A stretch of DNA of 64,000 bases from Actinomyces trachealis (lineage in GTDB: Bacteria; Actinomycetota; Actinomycetes; Actinomycetales; Actinomycetaceae): assembly GCF_015711475.1 (NCBI RefSeq), contig NZ_CP065027.1, positions 1 through 64,000 on the forward strand, written 5' to 3'. The position numbers and the translations under genes are program-made. Each line of letters begins with the position of its first letter. The first letter of the stretch is position 1. This document shows positions 54,326 to 63,178 of this stretch, piece by piece. A model generated the notes under the pieces. That model made no database searches, was not told the origin of the DNA, and was given only the letters and a program-made list of their open reading frames with translations.

Positions 54326-55471
54326 GAGCCGGTCCCCTCGGCTGCGGGGCGGCCTCCCAGCAGGTTCATCTCCCACAGGTTCCCGGTGGAGTACTCCTCC
54401 AGGAAGCCCTCCAGCTGCGCGGGGTCAGGCCGACGGGCCTGGGTGGCGCTGTCCACGCGGTCCAGCACCACCACCTCCTCCACCCCGTAGTGGGACAGCA
54501 GAGGCACGGACTGGGTGGCCAGGATGACCTTGTGGCCGTTGCGGCCCGCCACCCGTGTCATCTCCGCCAGCAGGCCGATAGCCGCCGGGTGCAGGCCCAG
54601 CTCGGGCTCGTCCAGGACCACGGTGGCAGGCAGGTCCGGGCCCAGCAGCAGCGTCGCCAGGCAGATGAAGCGCAGCGTACCGTCGCTGGCCTCACGTGCC
54701 GAGAACACCCGGTCCATGCCCTTCTGGCGCCAACGCAGGCGGATGCGCTCATTCTTGCTGGGCATCAGCACGAAGTCGTCAAAGAACGGGGTCACGTGAC
54801 AGACCGCCGTCACAATGCGCCGGTAGTGCTGCGGGTGCTCCTCCTTGACCTTATACAGGTAGGCGGCGATGTTCTGCGCGTCCGAGCGCAGGGCCAGGTC
54901 GTCACCCAGGGTGGACCAGCTCTTGACCGGGGCGGTCGCTGAGACGTCGTCAAAGTGGAAGACCCGGCACCCCTGCAGGATCGGGCCCACGTACTTGGCG
55001 AAGCCGCTGAGCCGGTCCACGACCGCCGACTCAGACAGGCTGCGGACCTGGCTACTGGTGCCGGAGCCCAGGTCCTGCGCGAAGGGCCGTTCCTGGTCCC
55101 GCCCAGCCTGGAACAGCAGCCACTCGTGCAAGGTGGCTAGGTCCGCGTCCTTCCAGTCCTCCGTGACCTCCACCCGGTAGCCGTTGCGCTTGTCCTCCTC
55201 ATCGAAGCCGGAGGCCAGCTCGATCAGCACGTGCTTGGCCCGGGTCTGGGCGTCCTGCAAACAGCAGGTTGCTGATGCCGCCACGCTGCTGCAGGTACTC
55301 CTGGAAGGAGCCGTCCCAGATACGCGCCACCAGCTCCAGGGCGCTGACCAGGTTCGACTTGCCGGAGCCGTTGGCGCCGATCAGCACGGTCACCTCCGTG
55401 CTCAGGTCCAGCGTGAGGCTGCGGATCGACGCCAGTCCCTCCACCCTCAAAGTCCCTAGTCCACGACTCAT
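54322..55471 (-). pseudogene. AAA15/21-family ATPase, frameshifted
   Basis: The N-terminal part (ATG 55471, MSRGLGTLRVEGLASIRS) contains Walker A GANGSGKSNLVSAL and reads to LLFAG near 55255. The remainder, from QTRAKHVLIELASGF to the stop at 54322, is in the next frame and contains SDGTLRFICLATLLL, Walker B ATVVLDEPELGLHP and ILATQSVPLLSHYGV. Removing one base of the run at 55248-55250 (CCC on the coding strand) would join them into one protein of about 382 residues. Either a real frameshift mutation, a sequencing error or programmed slippage. Confidence 0.8.
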
Positions 55472-55571
55472 GCTTACGAGTGTATCCAACCCAGTTCTGC
55501 CGGGAGGGTGGGGCTCACCCGGGGCGGGTAGGACCTGCCGGACCGCTTCCCGGCCCCTGGCCGCCCCGCCC

Positions 55572-56372
55572 TCAGGCTAGGAGCGCCAGCACCATGGTGG
55601 CGGAGCGGGCAGCTGCCTCCTCCACCCCGATGTGGAACTCCTGTCCCGCCTCCGGGCCGCACAGGTCAGACACGCCCCGCACCGACACGAAGGGTACGCC
55701 CGCCCCCGCCGCCACCTGCGCCAGCGCTGTGGACTCCATGTCCGTGCTCAGCGCCGCCGGGAACACCTCCCGCGCGTCGGCCACATTCTCCGCCGTCACG
55801 AAAGACTGACCCGCCAGCATCAGACCCCGGTGCAACCGTGCCTGCCCTGACGACGCCGTCGCCGTGTGCAGTGCGCCAACCCGTGCTGCTAGCAGGTCTA
55901 GAGCATCTGAGTCCCCCGCGTAGAGCACCGGCATGCCCGGCACCTGCCCACGCGCGTAACCAAAAGCGGTAGCGTCGGCGTCGGTGTAGCTGAGCGTGTC
56001 CGAGATGCACACGTCACCCACCTCCACCTGCCGTCCCAGGCCCCCGGTGGTCCCGGCGGAGATCACCAGCTCGGGGCGCACCGTCACCAGCACTGTGGCC
56101 AAGGCGGAGGCAGCGTTGACCAGGCCAATCCCGCTGCGCACCAGCACCAGCTCACGCGGTCCCGCATGGCTCGACGCGCGAGCACCACCCGCCCGACCAG
56201 GTAGCGACAGGCTCACCACCCCGCCCGGTCCAGGCAGGCCAGGGAGAGCGGGTGCGCCCTCCAAAGGCTCCAGCACCTCCACAAAGGGTGCCGCCTCCTC
56301 CGGCATCGCGACGACGACCACCGCCGTCACTGGTCTCGGTGAGCAGGATTGGTCAGGTTGGGAAACGCTCAT
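55572..56372 (-). CDS. mtnN: 5'-methylthioadenosine/S-adenosylhomocysteine nucleosidase
   Basis: Cleaves adenine from MTA and SAH; the S-ribosylhomocysteine product is the substrate of LuxS, encoded at 60134. The 266-residue protein has VVVAMPEEAAPF with the catalytic Glu, SGIGLVNAASALA, SAGTTGGLG, SFVTAEN, STDMESTALAQVA and RGVSDLCG, matching the Pfs/MtnN fold. An Ala/Gly/Pro-rich insertion at about 40-70 makes it longer than the usual 230 residues. ATG 56372. Confidence 0.92.
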   Translation of the reverse strand: MSVSQPDQSCSPRPVTAVVVVAMPEEAAPFVEVLEPLEGAPALPGLPGPGGVVSLSLPGRAGGARASSHAGPRELVLVRSGIGLVNAASALATVLVTVRPELVISAGTTGGLGRQVEVGDVCISDTLSYTDADATAFGYARGQVPGMPVLYAGDSDALDLLAARVGALHTATASSGQARLHRGLMLAGQSFVTAENVADAREVFPAALSTDMESTALAQVAAGAGVPFVSVRGVSDLCGPEAGQEFHIGVEEAAARSATMVLALLA

Positions 56373-56586
56373 GCCACGAGCCTAAACGGCGATACGTCAG
56401 CGTTCAGCCCGCCAGCCACCGCGGAAGCGCCCGGCAAGCACACCTGCACCGTTTCCCCAGCAGGCCGCGCCCCAGGCACCTGCGCCGTCGCTGCGAAATT
56501 GCAGCTATTCAGTCACCTGACTGATTCGCCCTACAGACTGACGCACGCTAACCTGAGCGGAGACCCAATCCCGGAAGAACGGCAAT

Positions 56587-57291
56587 ATGGCAAGCAAATC
56601 CGCCGCCTGCAGCGTGGGCCAGCTGATCTCGGCCATCAAAGGCCACGACTACCACGTAGACGAAGGCCTGCCCGCCAGCTACCTGTTGACCGTCCTGACT
56701 GAGCGTGCCGCCATGAAGGCCCGCGGCATGATCCGCACCGGCACCGGCCGCGCCATCTTCCTGGGCCGCCACGCCCGGCTACGCGGCGCCTCCAGGTTCC
56801 GCTGCGGCTCCGGCTGCACCATCGCAGAAGGCGCCTACCTGGACGCCATGAGCACCGACGGCGTCACCTGGGGCAACAACGTGGCCCTAGGCAAGAACTC
56901 CCGTATTGAGTGCATTGGCAGCCTGCAGCATCTGGGTAAAGGCATGCGCGTGGGGGACAACACTGGCCTGGGCACTGACACCATCTATGGTGCTGCTGGA
57001 GGAATCACGATTGGCAACAACGTGATGATCGGCAACTACGTCAGTTTCCACTCCGAGAACCACATCTACGCGGACACCACTCGCGCTATGCGTGAGCAAG
57101 GTGTCACGCACCAGGGCATCACCGTGGGCGACGACGTGTGGATCGGCGCTAAAGCCACCATCCTGGATGGCGCACATATCGGCGACGGCGTGATTATCGC
57201 GGCCGGCGCCGTGGTTACCGCTGGGTATTACGAGGATTACGGCATCTACGGCGGAGTACCCGCGAAGAAGCTCAGCAGCCGTAAGGCCTAA
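56587..57291 (+). CDS. Left-handed beta-helix (hexapeptide repeat) acyltransferase
   Basis: 234-residue protein with hexapeptide repeats from about residue 80 to 225 (GVTWGNNVALGKNS, GGITIGNNVMIGNYVSFHSENH, GITVGDDVWIGAKATILDGAHIGDG, GAVVTAG), typical of WbbJ/maltose O-acetyltransferase-type enzymes acetylating sugars. The catalytic His is probably in FHSENH. It converges with a CDP-alcohol phosphatidyltransferase, and both could modify envelope polymers, but the substrate is unknown. Confidence 0.88.
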   Translation: MASKSAACSVGQLISAIKGHDYHVDEGLPASYLLTVLTERAAMKARGMIRTGTGRAIFLGRHARLRGASRFRCGSGCTIAEGAYLDAMSTDGVTWGNNVALGKNSRIECIGSLQHLGKGMRVGDNTGLGTDTIYGAAGGITIGNNVMIGNYVSFHSENHIYADTTRAMREQGVTHQGITVGDDVWIGAKATILDGAHIGDGVIIAAGAVVTAGYYEDYGIYGGVPAKKLSSRKA

Positions 57292-57365
57292 GGCTCCGCC
57301 TGGCTGTCGGGAAGTGCGGTGCCTCCTGCTGGGCCTGCCGGTGGCCTTGTGTTCCTGTTTGGAGG

Positions 57366-58121
57366 TCAGTGCCGCGGCAGGGCGTTCACGCGGCGGTACC
57401 AGCGCACCAGCTGTGCCAGCAGCATCAGCAGGTTGAAGGCTGCCAGCATCACGTACAACCAGCGCCAGCCGGTCCACCAGCCCAGCAGCAGCATGGTCAC
57501 CACCTGGAAGCCATAGTCCAGGCCAGTGGCAATCACTGAGTTCAGCAGGGAGGTGCGCGGCGCCGTCGCCACCGCCCCAGTCTTCTTGGTGCCTGCAGCG
57601 CGCTCCAGCTGGTCGGTGAGAATCATGGTGAAGAACCAGACGCAGGCCACCACGGAGAAGCCCAGCGGCACCAGCACCGTCCACATGGGCCAGCCTTCTA
57701 GGTGACGGAACCACAAGACCGCCACCACCAGGTGCACTGAGGCCTGCTTGGTGGCGTCAATGACGTGATCCAGCCATTCACCGGCGGGGCTGCCGCCTCC
57801 GCGCAGACGTGCCAGCTGGCCGTCGGCGGAGTCCAAGGCGTAGCCCAGGGCCAGCAGCACAGCCACGGCCACCCCGTGCAGCCAGGTTGGGGAGGTGGTA
57901 GCCAGCAGAGCCAGGCCGCAGAAAGTGAAGACGGCGCTGATCCCAGTGAGCTGGTTGGGGGTCATACCCAGCTTGAAGCTGGTGGCTGCGAACACCCCGC
58001 CCAGGGGGCGGTTAAACCAGCGTGAGTACGCCGGGGCGTTCCGGTTGCTCTTCTGAGCGCCCTTGAGGGCGCGGTAGACCTGAGACCAGGACTGGCTGCG
58101 ATCGGCCAGGGCCTTTGCCAT
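57366..58121 (-). CDS. CDP-alcohol phosphatidyltransferase family protein
   Basis: Integral membrane enzyme that transfers a phosphoalcohol from a CDP donor. The 251-residue protein carries the complete signature: Asp97, Asp100-Gly101, Ala104-Arg105, Gly114, Asp118 and Asp122 (DSADGQLARLRGG then GEWLDHVID). About five to six hydrophobic helices follow. The N-terminus (GAQKSNRNAPAYSRWFNRPLGG) is shared by a common actinobacterial subgroup of unknown substrate. It might use inositol phosphate made via ino1, but this is speculation. Confidence 0.88.
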   Translation of the reverse strand: MAKALADRSQSWSQVYRALKGAQKSNRNAPAYSRWFNRPLGGVFAATSFKLGMTPNQLTGISAVFTFCGLALLATTSPTWLHGVAVAVLLALGYALDSADGQLARLRGGGSPAGEWLDHVIDATKQASVHLVVAVLWFRHLEGWPMWTVLVPLGFSVVACVWFFTMILTDQLERAAGTKKTGAVATAPRTSLLNSVIATGLDYGFQVVTMLLLGWWTGWRWLYVMLAAFNLLMLLAQLVRWYRRVNALPRH

Positions 58122-58367
58122 GGATTGTTTCTCCCGACGACGGAGGCGGCAGATCCTGTGGCAGCCGCCAATGACTAGGCAGATCCTAGATGCCTAAGCA
58201 TCCTGGGGCGCGCTGGCGCACAGGAGGTTATGAGACTGTGGCCCACGCTCAGTGCCTCACTGTGACTCGCTGCGCCTTACCGTGCATCACCGGGCCTTAC
58301 CGTGCCCGTCGGTCCCGCACTGCCGTCCCTCACCGAGAGCAGCCGCTTTTGCCAGCGCTTATGCCAC

Positions 58368-58403
58368 CGATATTGCCATCGATTCTGCCGTCGATTTAGC
58401 CGT
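58368..58403. repeat. Three imperfect 12 bp tandem repeats
   Basis: CGATATTGCCAT, CGATTCTGCCGT and CGATTTAGCCGT follow each other without gaps, overlapping the stop codon of the adjacent hydrolase gene. The preceding 58270-58310 also holds two copies of GCCTTACCGTGC. Likely neutral slippage in the 274 bp gap 58122-58395, which otherwise shows no gene. Confidence 0.5.
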
Positions 58404-59262
58404 CGCGATCGGTGCGGGCGCTCAGCCACGGGTCCACCACCGAGTGGAACCGCCCCGAGTAGGTCCGCCGCACACAGTGGGGGGCACCCTCAATGATCGC
58501 GGTGCTTAACCTCGGGTTGCGCTTGAGAATCTCCGTCAGCCACGTCTTGCTGACGATGACGTCGTCTCCAGTGCCAGTCACTAGCAGTGTCGGCATGCTC
58601 AGGGCGTCCACGACCTCCTGCCACGGTGTCGTCGGCCCCACGCAGCCGATCTTCAAGAAGGCCAGGTCGCAGTTCACCACGCCCTTAACGCTGGCCGCTA
58701 CCTCACGGTGCGGCCAGGTGGGGTTCTCCGTGACTTCCTTGGTGAAGCGCGCCTGCGGGTCGGTGGCGATCTCCTGCACCTCACGCAGCCGTTGGAAAGC
58801 CGTCAGCCGCAGCAGGCGCCGCGAGGTTGCCGTCGTGAAAGCTGGGTCCTCAGCGATGACGGCGTCCACCATCTCAGGTCGGCGCGCCGCCACCACCAGG
58901 GAAGTCACCCCACCCATGGAGTGCCCCACTAGCACCAGCGGCCCTGCCACCGGCCCCTCACCAGCGATCCCCCCGGCCCGCACGTCCTCTAGGACCTCCT
59001 CCAGGTCCTTGGCCAGGCGCTCCCCGGCCGCGTCCTGGGAGGTCAGGTCAGCCTCCTGCCAGCGCGGCGAGGCACCATGACCGCGAGCGTCCAAAGCGAG
59101 CACCCGGTACCCCCGAGCCACCCACAGTTCAATGGCCTCAACCCAGCAGGCGGCGTTGTCGGTGATCCCGTGGGACAGGATCAGCAGCGGCGCGCTGGCG
59201 TCCGTGGCGGGACCATAGATCTCGCGGGCCAGGGTTTGACTGCTTTCAGTAAGGGTGCTCAC
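58396..59262 (-). CDS. Alpha/beta hydrolase
   Basis: 288-residue hydrolase of unknown substrate. LSHGITDNAACW forms the oxyanion region, VLALDARGHGASPRW precedes the nucleophile Ser115 in GHSMGG, TGTGDDVIV holds the acid residue and APHCVRRTY the catalytic His. No signal peptide is seen. The product resembles the protein encoded at 60671-61600, which shares the HGIT, LDARGHG.SPRW and GHSMG blocks, suggesting paralogues. GTG 59262. Confidence 0.9.
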   Translation of the reverse strand: MSTLTESSQTLAREIYGPATDASAPLLILSHGITDNAACWVEAIELWVARGYRVLALDARGHGASPRWQEADLTSQDAAGERLAKDLEEVLEDVRAGGIAGEGPVAGPLVLVGHSMGGVTSLVVAARRPEMVDAVIAEDPAFTTATSRRLLRLTAFQRLREVQEIATDPQARFTKEVTENPTWPHREVAASVKGVVNCDLAFLKIGCVGPTTPWQEVVDALSMPTLLVTGTGDDVIVSKTWLTEILKRNPRLSTAIIEGAPHCVRRTYSGRFHSVVDPWLSARTDRDG

Positions 59263-59508
59263 GGCACAACTCTAGACGGCACAACCTGAATGCTTCCTTT
59301 GAGTCCGCCCGACGGTGGGGCCAGGTTGCGGAACCGGACTAGAGGACTGCGGGGTCCTGTGGTCCGGTTACGGCAAGGTGCTGCGGGGGAGCAGGTGGGG
59401 CAGGCCAACTAGTTTGCGGTGGCTGGGTGACGCCGGGTAGTGCCGGGCGGCGCTGGGTAGCACCGGGCGCTACCGAAGCTGTAGCCGCGTCAGGTTGAGT
59501 CGGGCCGC

Positions 59509-59946
59509 TCAGGCGACGGGGATCTCAAAGACCTCGTTGTCGCGCGGGGCCGAGGAGTAGATGACCCACACGCGCGCGGATAGCAGCTCGAACTCCATGC
59601 GCACCACGGATGGGCCCCCCAGGGCCTGCGGCACCTCCACCACGCGGGTGTTCGCCTCAATTGAGAAGCGGCCCCAGCATGGCTGCGGTGTGGACCCGGA
59701 GAGCGTCACCCGCGGGTGGTTTATCACGTCTAGGACCTTGGTGGAGGTCTTTTTTGTGAGCAGGCTGGCGTAACCGCGGCGGTTCTCTGCGTCCGCAAGC
59801 ATGAGCACGGGCCTGGTGTGTGGGGCGCCTTGCTCATCGACCGTGGTGAGCAGCACACGACGGCCAGGGCCGAGGAGGACCGGGATAGTGGGGAGAACCG
59901 ACTCGACGTCGATCGTTCCCGGTGTGATTGCACTGGGGATGGTCAT
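59509..59946 (-). CDS. Pyridoxamine 5'-phosphate oxidase-like flavin-binding split-barrel protein
   Basis: 145-residue protein with RRVLLTTVDEQGAPHTRPVLML and YASLLTKKTSTKVLDVINHPRVTLSG, the pattern of the general-stress-protein-26/PNPOx-like split barrel. These bind FMN or related cofactors; the reaction is unknown. ATG 59946. The 187 bp upstream gap (59947-60133) is unusually AT-rich around 60000-60080 and holds an ATGAAA/TTTCAT inverted repeat (60050-60069). Confidence 0.65.
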   Translation of the reverse strand: MTIPSAITPGTIDVESVLPTIPVLLGPGRRVLLTTVDEQGAPHTRPVLMLADAENRRGYASLLTKKTSTKVLDVINHPRVTLSGSTPQPCWGRFSIEANTRVVEVPQALGGPSVVRMEFELLSARVWVIYSSAPRDNEVFEIPVA

Positions 59947-60133
59947 GGCTCCATCCTGACAGGGGGTTTAGGCGGCCAACTGGGTTAGTGGGCCATTGTG
60001 CGGATAATTCAACCGCTTGTGCGCTTTACTTGCAAGATTAGTGACCAAGATGAAATAACATGGTTTCATAGGGGTCAAACGTTTTGTGGTGGCGTCCCAC
60101 CGACGCCTTCGCGGCACCGCAAAAACCCCCGGA

Positions 60134-60631
60134 TCAAGCCGGTATTACGGTCTGCCACTCAGCGCGGGCCGCAAGGAACGCGGCGACCGCCGCCTGTGCC
60201 CCAGCCAGCGAGTGGTTAGCACCCCAACCGCATTGCACCTCATTTGCTGCCGGGACCGCAGTCGCCTCCAGCACATCTCGGCAGGTCGTCTCCAGCAGCG
60301 GCAGGAACTCTGCAGGCTCCAGACCCAGGGTCAGCGCGTAAAAGCCGGTCTGGCAGCCCATTGGACTCCAGTCCACCAGCCGGTCCGTGTGATTGCGCAT
60401 CAGCTCAGCCACCAAGTGCTCCACCGAGTGCACCGTCGGCATCTCCAAGTGCTCCCGGTTGGGCTGGCAGAAACGCACGTCGTACTTGACCAGCTCGTCA
60501 CCGCCCGGCAGGCGCTTACGGTCTGCCACACGTACAAAGGGCGCCTCCACCCGCGTGTGGTCCAAGTTGAAGGACTCCACGTTCATACGCGGGCCGCCAG
60601 TATCCGTGCAGGACTCGCTGTAATCACTCAT
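60134..60631 (-). CDS. luxS: S-ribosylhomocysteine lyase LuxS
   Basis: Metalloenzyme giving homocysteine and DPD, the AI-2 precursor. The 165-residue protein has [19 protein letters not shown], the HSVEH metal motif at 68-72, catalytic Cys93 in MGCQTGFY, and the third ligand Cys134 in [10 protein letters not shown]. All catalytic residues are intact. ATG 60631 gives 15 residues before the family start; Met16 (60586) is an alternative. With mtnN at 55572 the SAH-to-AI-2 route is complete in this window. Confidence 0.95.
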   Translation of the reverse strand: MSDYSESCTDTGGPRMNVESFNLDHTRVEAPFVRVADRKRLPGGDELVKYDVRFCQPNREHLEMPTVHSVEHLVAELMRNHTDRLVDWSPMGCQTGFYALTLGLEPAEFLPLLETTCRDVLEATAVPAANEVQCGWGANHSLAGAQAAVAAFLAARAEWQTVIPA

Positions 60632-60670
60632 GCCCCCAGGCTACGACGCCGCCACAGGCACAATCAGCAC

Positions 60671-61600
60671 ATGCCCACATCCAGTTCACCGCCCCGAGCC
60701 GAGCCGCCGGAGAACCCTATGGCACGGCCCGACCGAACCGCCGTCACAGACCGCGACCCCCTAACCCAGATCACCGCAGGCAGCCCAGCCGCCCCCACGC
60801 TCGTGCTGCTGCACGGCATCACCAGCTGCGCTGCAGCCCAGGCTGAGGCCATCACCCGGTGGGTCAACCACGACTACCGGGTGGTGGCTCTGGACGCGCG
60901 CGGCCACGGCCTGTCCCCACGTTGGAGCCCAGCGCAGCTCGCTCAAGCTGGTCAAGTACTGGTCGATGACGTCGCCGCGACGCTGCGTGAGCTAGCTGAG
61001 GCGGCGCGCGGCCGGGAGGTGCTTGGACTACCAGTGGACCGGGACGGCTCAGGCCACCTGCGTCCACCCGTGCTGTTAGGCCACTCCATGGGGGCAGCCA
61101 CCGCCATGGTCCTGGCGGGGCGCCACCCGGAGCTGGTCAGCGGCGTCGTCCTGGAAGACCCCGCGCTGTACGGCACCAGGGATGAGGCGGAGTTGCTGGC
61201 CCGCGGTGCCGCCCGCGAGCGTGCCCGCGCTGCCCAAGCCGTCGAGCCGACCCACGCCGTCGCCCAAGCCATGGGGGACGCAAGACCCGAGCTGGAGGTG
61301 CTGCCCAGCGTGTGGGCCAGCCAGTGCTGTGACCCGGCCCTGCTGCGCACCGGCGTCGTTGCCCCTCAGGTGCCGTGGGAGGAGGCGCTCGCGGCCCTGC
61401 GCGTGCCCACGCTGCTGCTGAGCGGCAACCAGCCCGCCAGCGCCCGCGTGGGGGAGGGCGGGCTGGCGCGCGCCCGCGAGCTGAACCCGCGCATTGAGAC
61501 CGTGCTGATAGACGGCGCCGGGCACCGGGTGCGCGGCACCAGACCCGAGGGTTACTACGCGGCTGTGGAGGCTTGGCTAGAACGCCTACTGGGTCGGTGA
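60671..61600 (+). CDS. Alpha/beta hydrolase
   Basis: 309-residue hydrolase, divergent from luxS with a 39 bp gap. LLHGITSCAAAQ, VVALDARGHGLSPRW, nucleophile Ser139 in GHSMGA, and a late GAGHRVRGTRPEGYY with the catalytic His are visible. It shares several blocks with the hydrolase at 58396-59262. ATG 60671 is used; ATG 60719 is possible. The frame is open upstream to 60086 but that region is luxS on the other strand. Confidence 0.85.
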   Translation: MPTSSSPPRAEPPENPMARPDRTAVTDRDPLTQITAGSPAAPTLVLLHGITSCAAAQAEAITRWVNHDYRVVALDARGHGLSPRWSPAQLAQAGQVLVDDVAATLRELAEAARGREVLGLPVDRDGSGHLRPPVLLGHSMGAATAMVLAGRHPELVSGVVLEDPALYGTRDEAELLARGAARERARAAQAVEPTHAVAQAMGDARPELEVLPSVWASQCCDPALLRTGVVAPQVPWEEALAALRVPTLLLSGNQPASARVGEGGLARARELNPRIETVLIDGAGHRVRGTRPEGYYAAVEAWLERLLGR

Positions 61601-61753
61601 GAGGCGGGCTGTGGGAAAGGATGTCTGCGTATACGGCTAAATACCCAGGTGGACGCCAGCCTGACCGCCTAATATCAGCTACTAAGCGCCGACAACGGAG
61701 TCGTGTGCCTTATCCCGCCCGCAGACCCACCCCTGGGCACCCAGGAGAGTCCC

Positions 61754-63178
61754 ATGCCGACGCAGAACGTCACCCGTACCCGCACTCGCTCAAAGTCAGA
61801 ACCCATGAGCAACAGGCAGCGAATAGGCCTGGTGCTGGCAGTCATCGTCTTCATCACTCCGCTCGCGGTGGACGTGCCTGGGCTGGAGGACCTGGGTGAA
61901 CGGATGCTGTCAGTTTTCCTGCTGGCCATCGTGCTGTGGGTCTCCGAGGCTATCCCCCTGGTGGCCACCGCCATGCTCGTGATCGGCTTGGAGGTCCTGC
62001 TCATCTCCGACCAGGCCCTGCTGGCAGTGCCTGAGGACGCCACCCCCTACAGCAAGTTCCTGGGCGCCCTAGCAAACCCCGTCATCATCCTGTTCCTGGG
62101 TGGATTCTTTATCGCCGACGGCGCCGCCAAGTACCACCTGGACAAGAACCTTGCGGCGGTGCTCATCCGGCCCTTCGCTGGATCAGCCCGTTCCACAGTG
62201 CTGGGCCTGATGGTCATCACCGCTCTGCTAAGCATGTTTATGTCCAACACCGCGACCACGGCCACCATGTTCGCCGTCGTCATCCCGATTCTTGCGGCCG
62301 TGCCGGAGGGCAAGGCCCGCGCTGGCATTGCCCTGTCCATCCCCGTGGCGGCCAATGTGGGTGGCATCGGCACACCGGTGGGTACACCGCCCAACGCTAT
62401 CGCCTTGCAAGCCTTGGCTGGGCGTGGCCACCAAGTGTCCTTTGCCAGCTGGATGGCGATGGCAGTGCCGCTGATGCTGGTGATCCTCCTGGGTGCCTGG
62501 CTGCTGCTGGCGCTGCTATTCATCCCCAAAGGCCTGGGGGTGGACCTGGAGATGACGGCGAGCTGGCACACGTACCGGCAGGCAGTCACCTTCTATGTGA
62601 TCGCCACCGTGACCATCCTGCTGTGGATGACCGAGGCCCTGCACGGGATGAGCGCTAACGTGGTGGGCTTCCTTGCGGTGGTGGCCCTGCTGGTCACTCG
62701 CGTAATGGGCGGGGATGACATCGCCAAGCTCTCCTGGCCGGTGCTATGGCTTGTGGCGGGTGGTATTGCCCTGGGGCAGGGCGTAGCCGCCTCCAAGCTG
62801 GACGTGTGGATCCTCGGCCTCATCAACTGGGAGGCCATGCCCGTACTGACGGTGCTGGTGGTGATGGGGGCGCTAGGGCTCGGCATGTCAAACGTCATTA
62901 GCCACTCTGCCGCCGCCAACCTCCTCATTCCCCTGGCCATGAGCCTAGCCACCGGCATCCATGGGCTGGAGCCCACAACCATCGCCGTGGTGCTGGCCCT
63001 GGCTTGCTCACTAGGCATGAGCTTGCCGATCTCCACCCCACCCAATGCCATCGCCTACGCCACCGGTGAGGTGGACACCAACGACATGGCCAAGGTGGGT
63101 GTGGTGATTGGCCTGGCGGGCACCACCCTGCTGGTGCTGGTCATGCCACCACTGTGGTCCGCCCTGGGGCTGCTGTGA
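61754..63178 (+). CDS. SLC13/DASS-family anion transporter
   Basis: Na+-coupled transporter for dicarboxylates, sulfate or related anions. The 474-residue protein has about eleven to twelve helices, with the paired clamshell motifs MSNTATTATM...VGTPPNAIA and SHSAAANLL...ISTPPNAIAYATG characteristic of DASS carriers. ATG 61754 follows AGGAGAGTCCC. The stop overlaps the next gene's GTG, coupling it to a cyclic-nucleotide-binding protein that may regulate it. Confidence 0.93.
   Translation: MPTQNVTRTRTRSKSEPMSNRQRIGLVLAVIVFITPLAVDVPGLEDLGERMLSVFLLAIVLWVSEAIPLVATAMLVIGLEVLLISDQALLAVPEDATPYSKFLGALANPVIILFLGGFFIADGAAKYHLDKNLAAVLIRPFAGSARSTVLGLMVITALLSMFMSNTATTATMFAVVIPILAAVPEGKARAGIALSIPVAANVGGIGTPVGTPPNAIALQALAGRGHQVSFASWMAMAVPLMLVILLGAWLLLALLFIPKGLGVDLEMTASWHTYRQAVTFYVIATVTILLWMTEALHGMSANVVGFLAVVALLVTRVMGGDDIAKLSWPVLWLVAGGIALGQGVAASKLDVWILGLINWEAMPVLTVLVVMGALGLGMSNVISHSAAANLLIPLAMSLATGIHGLEPTTIAVVLALACSLGMSLPISTPPNAIAYATGEVDTNDMAKVGVVIGLAGTTLLVLVMPPLWSALGLL

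Noticed and set aside
58122..58395. Possible CRISPR-like short repeats
   Set aside because: Only two or three imperfect 12-mers without spacers of uniform length; no cas genes in the window.
59400..59480. GCCGGGTAG/GCTGGGTAG-like repeats before the PNPOx-like gene's 3' end
   Set aside because: Short degenerate repeats with no structure or conserved spacing; probably slippage.
60086..60670. Long N-terminal extension of the second alpha/beta hydrolase
   Set aside because: It lies opposite luxS, whose catalytic residues are intact, and has no hydrolase features.
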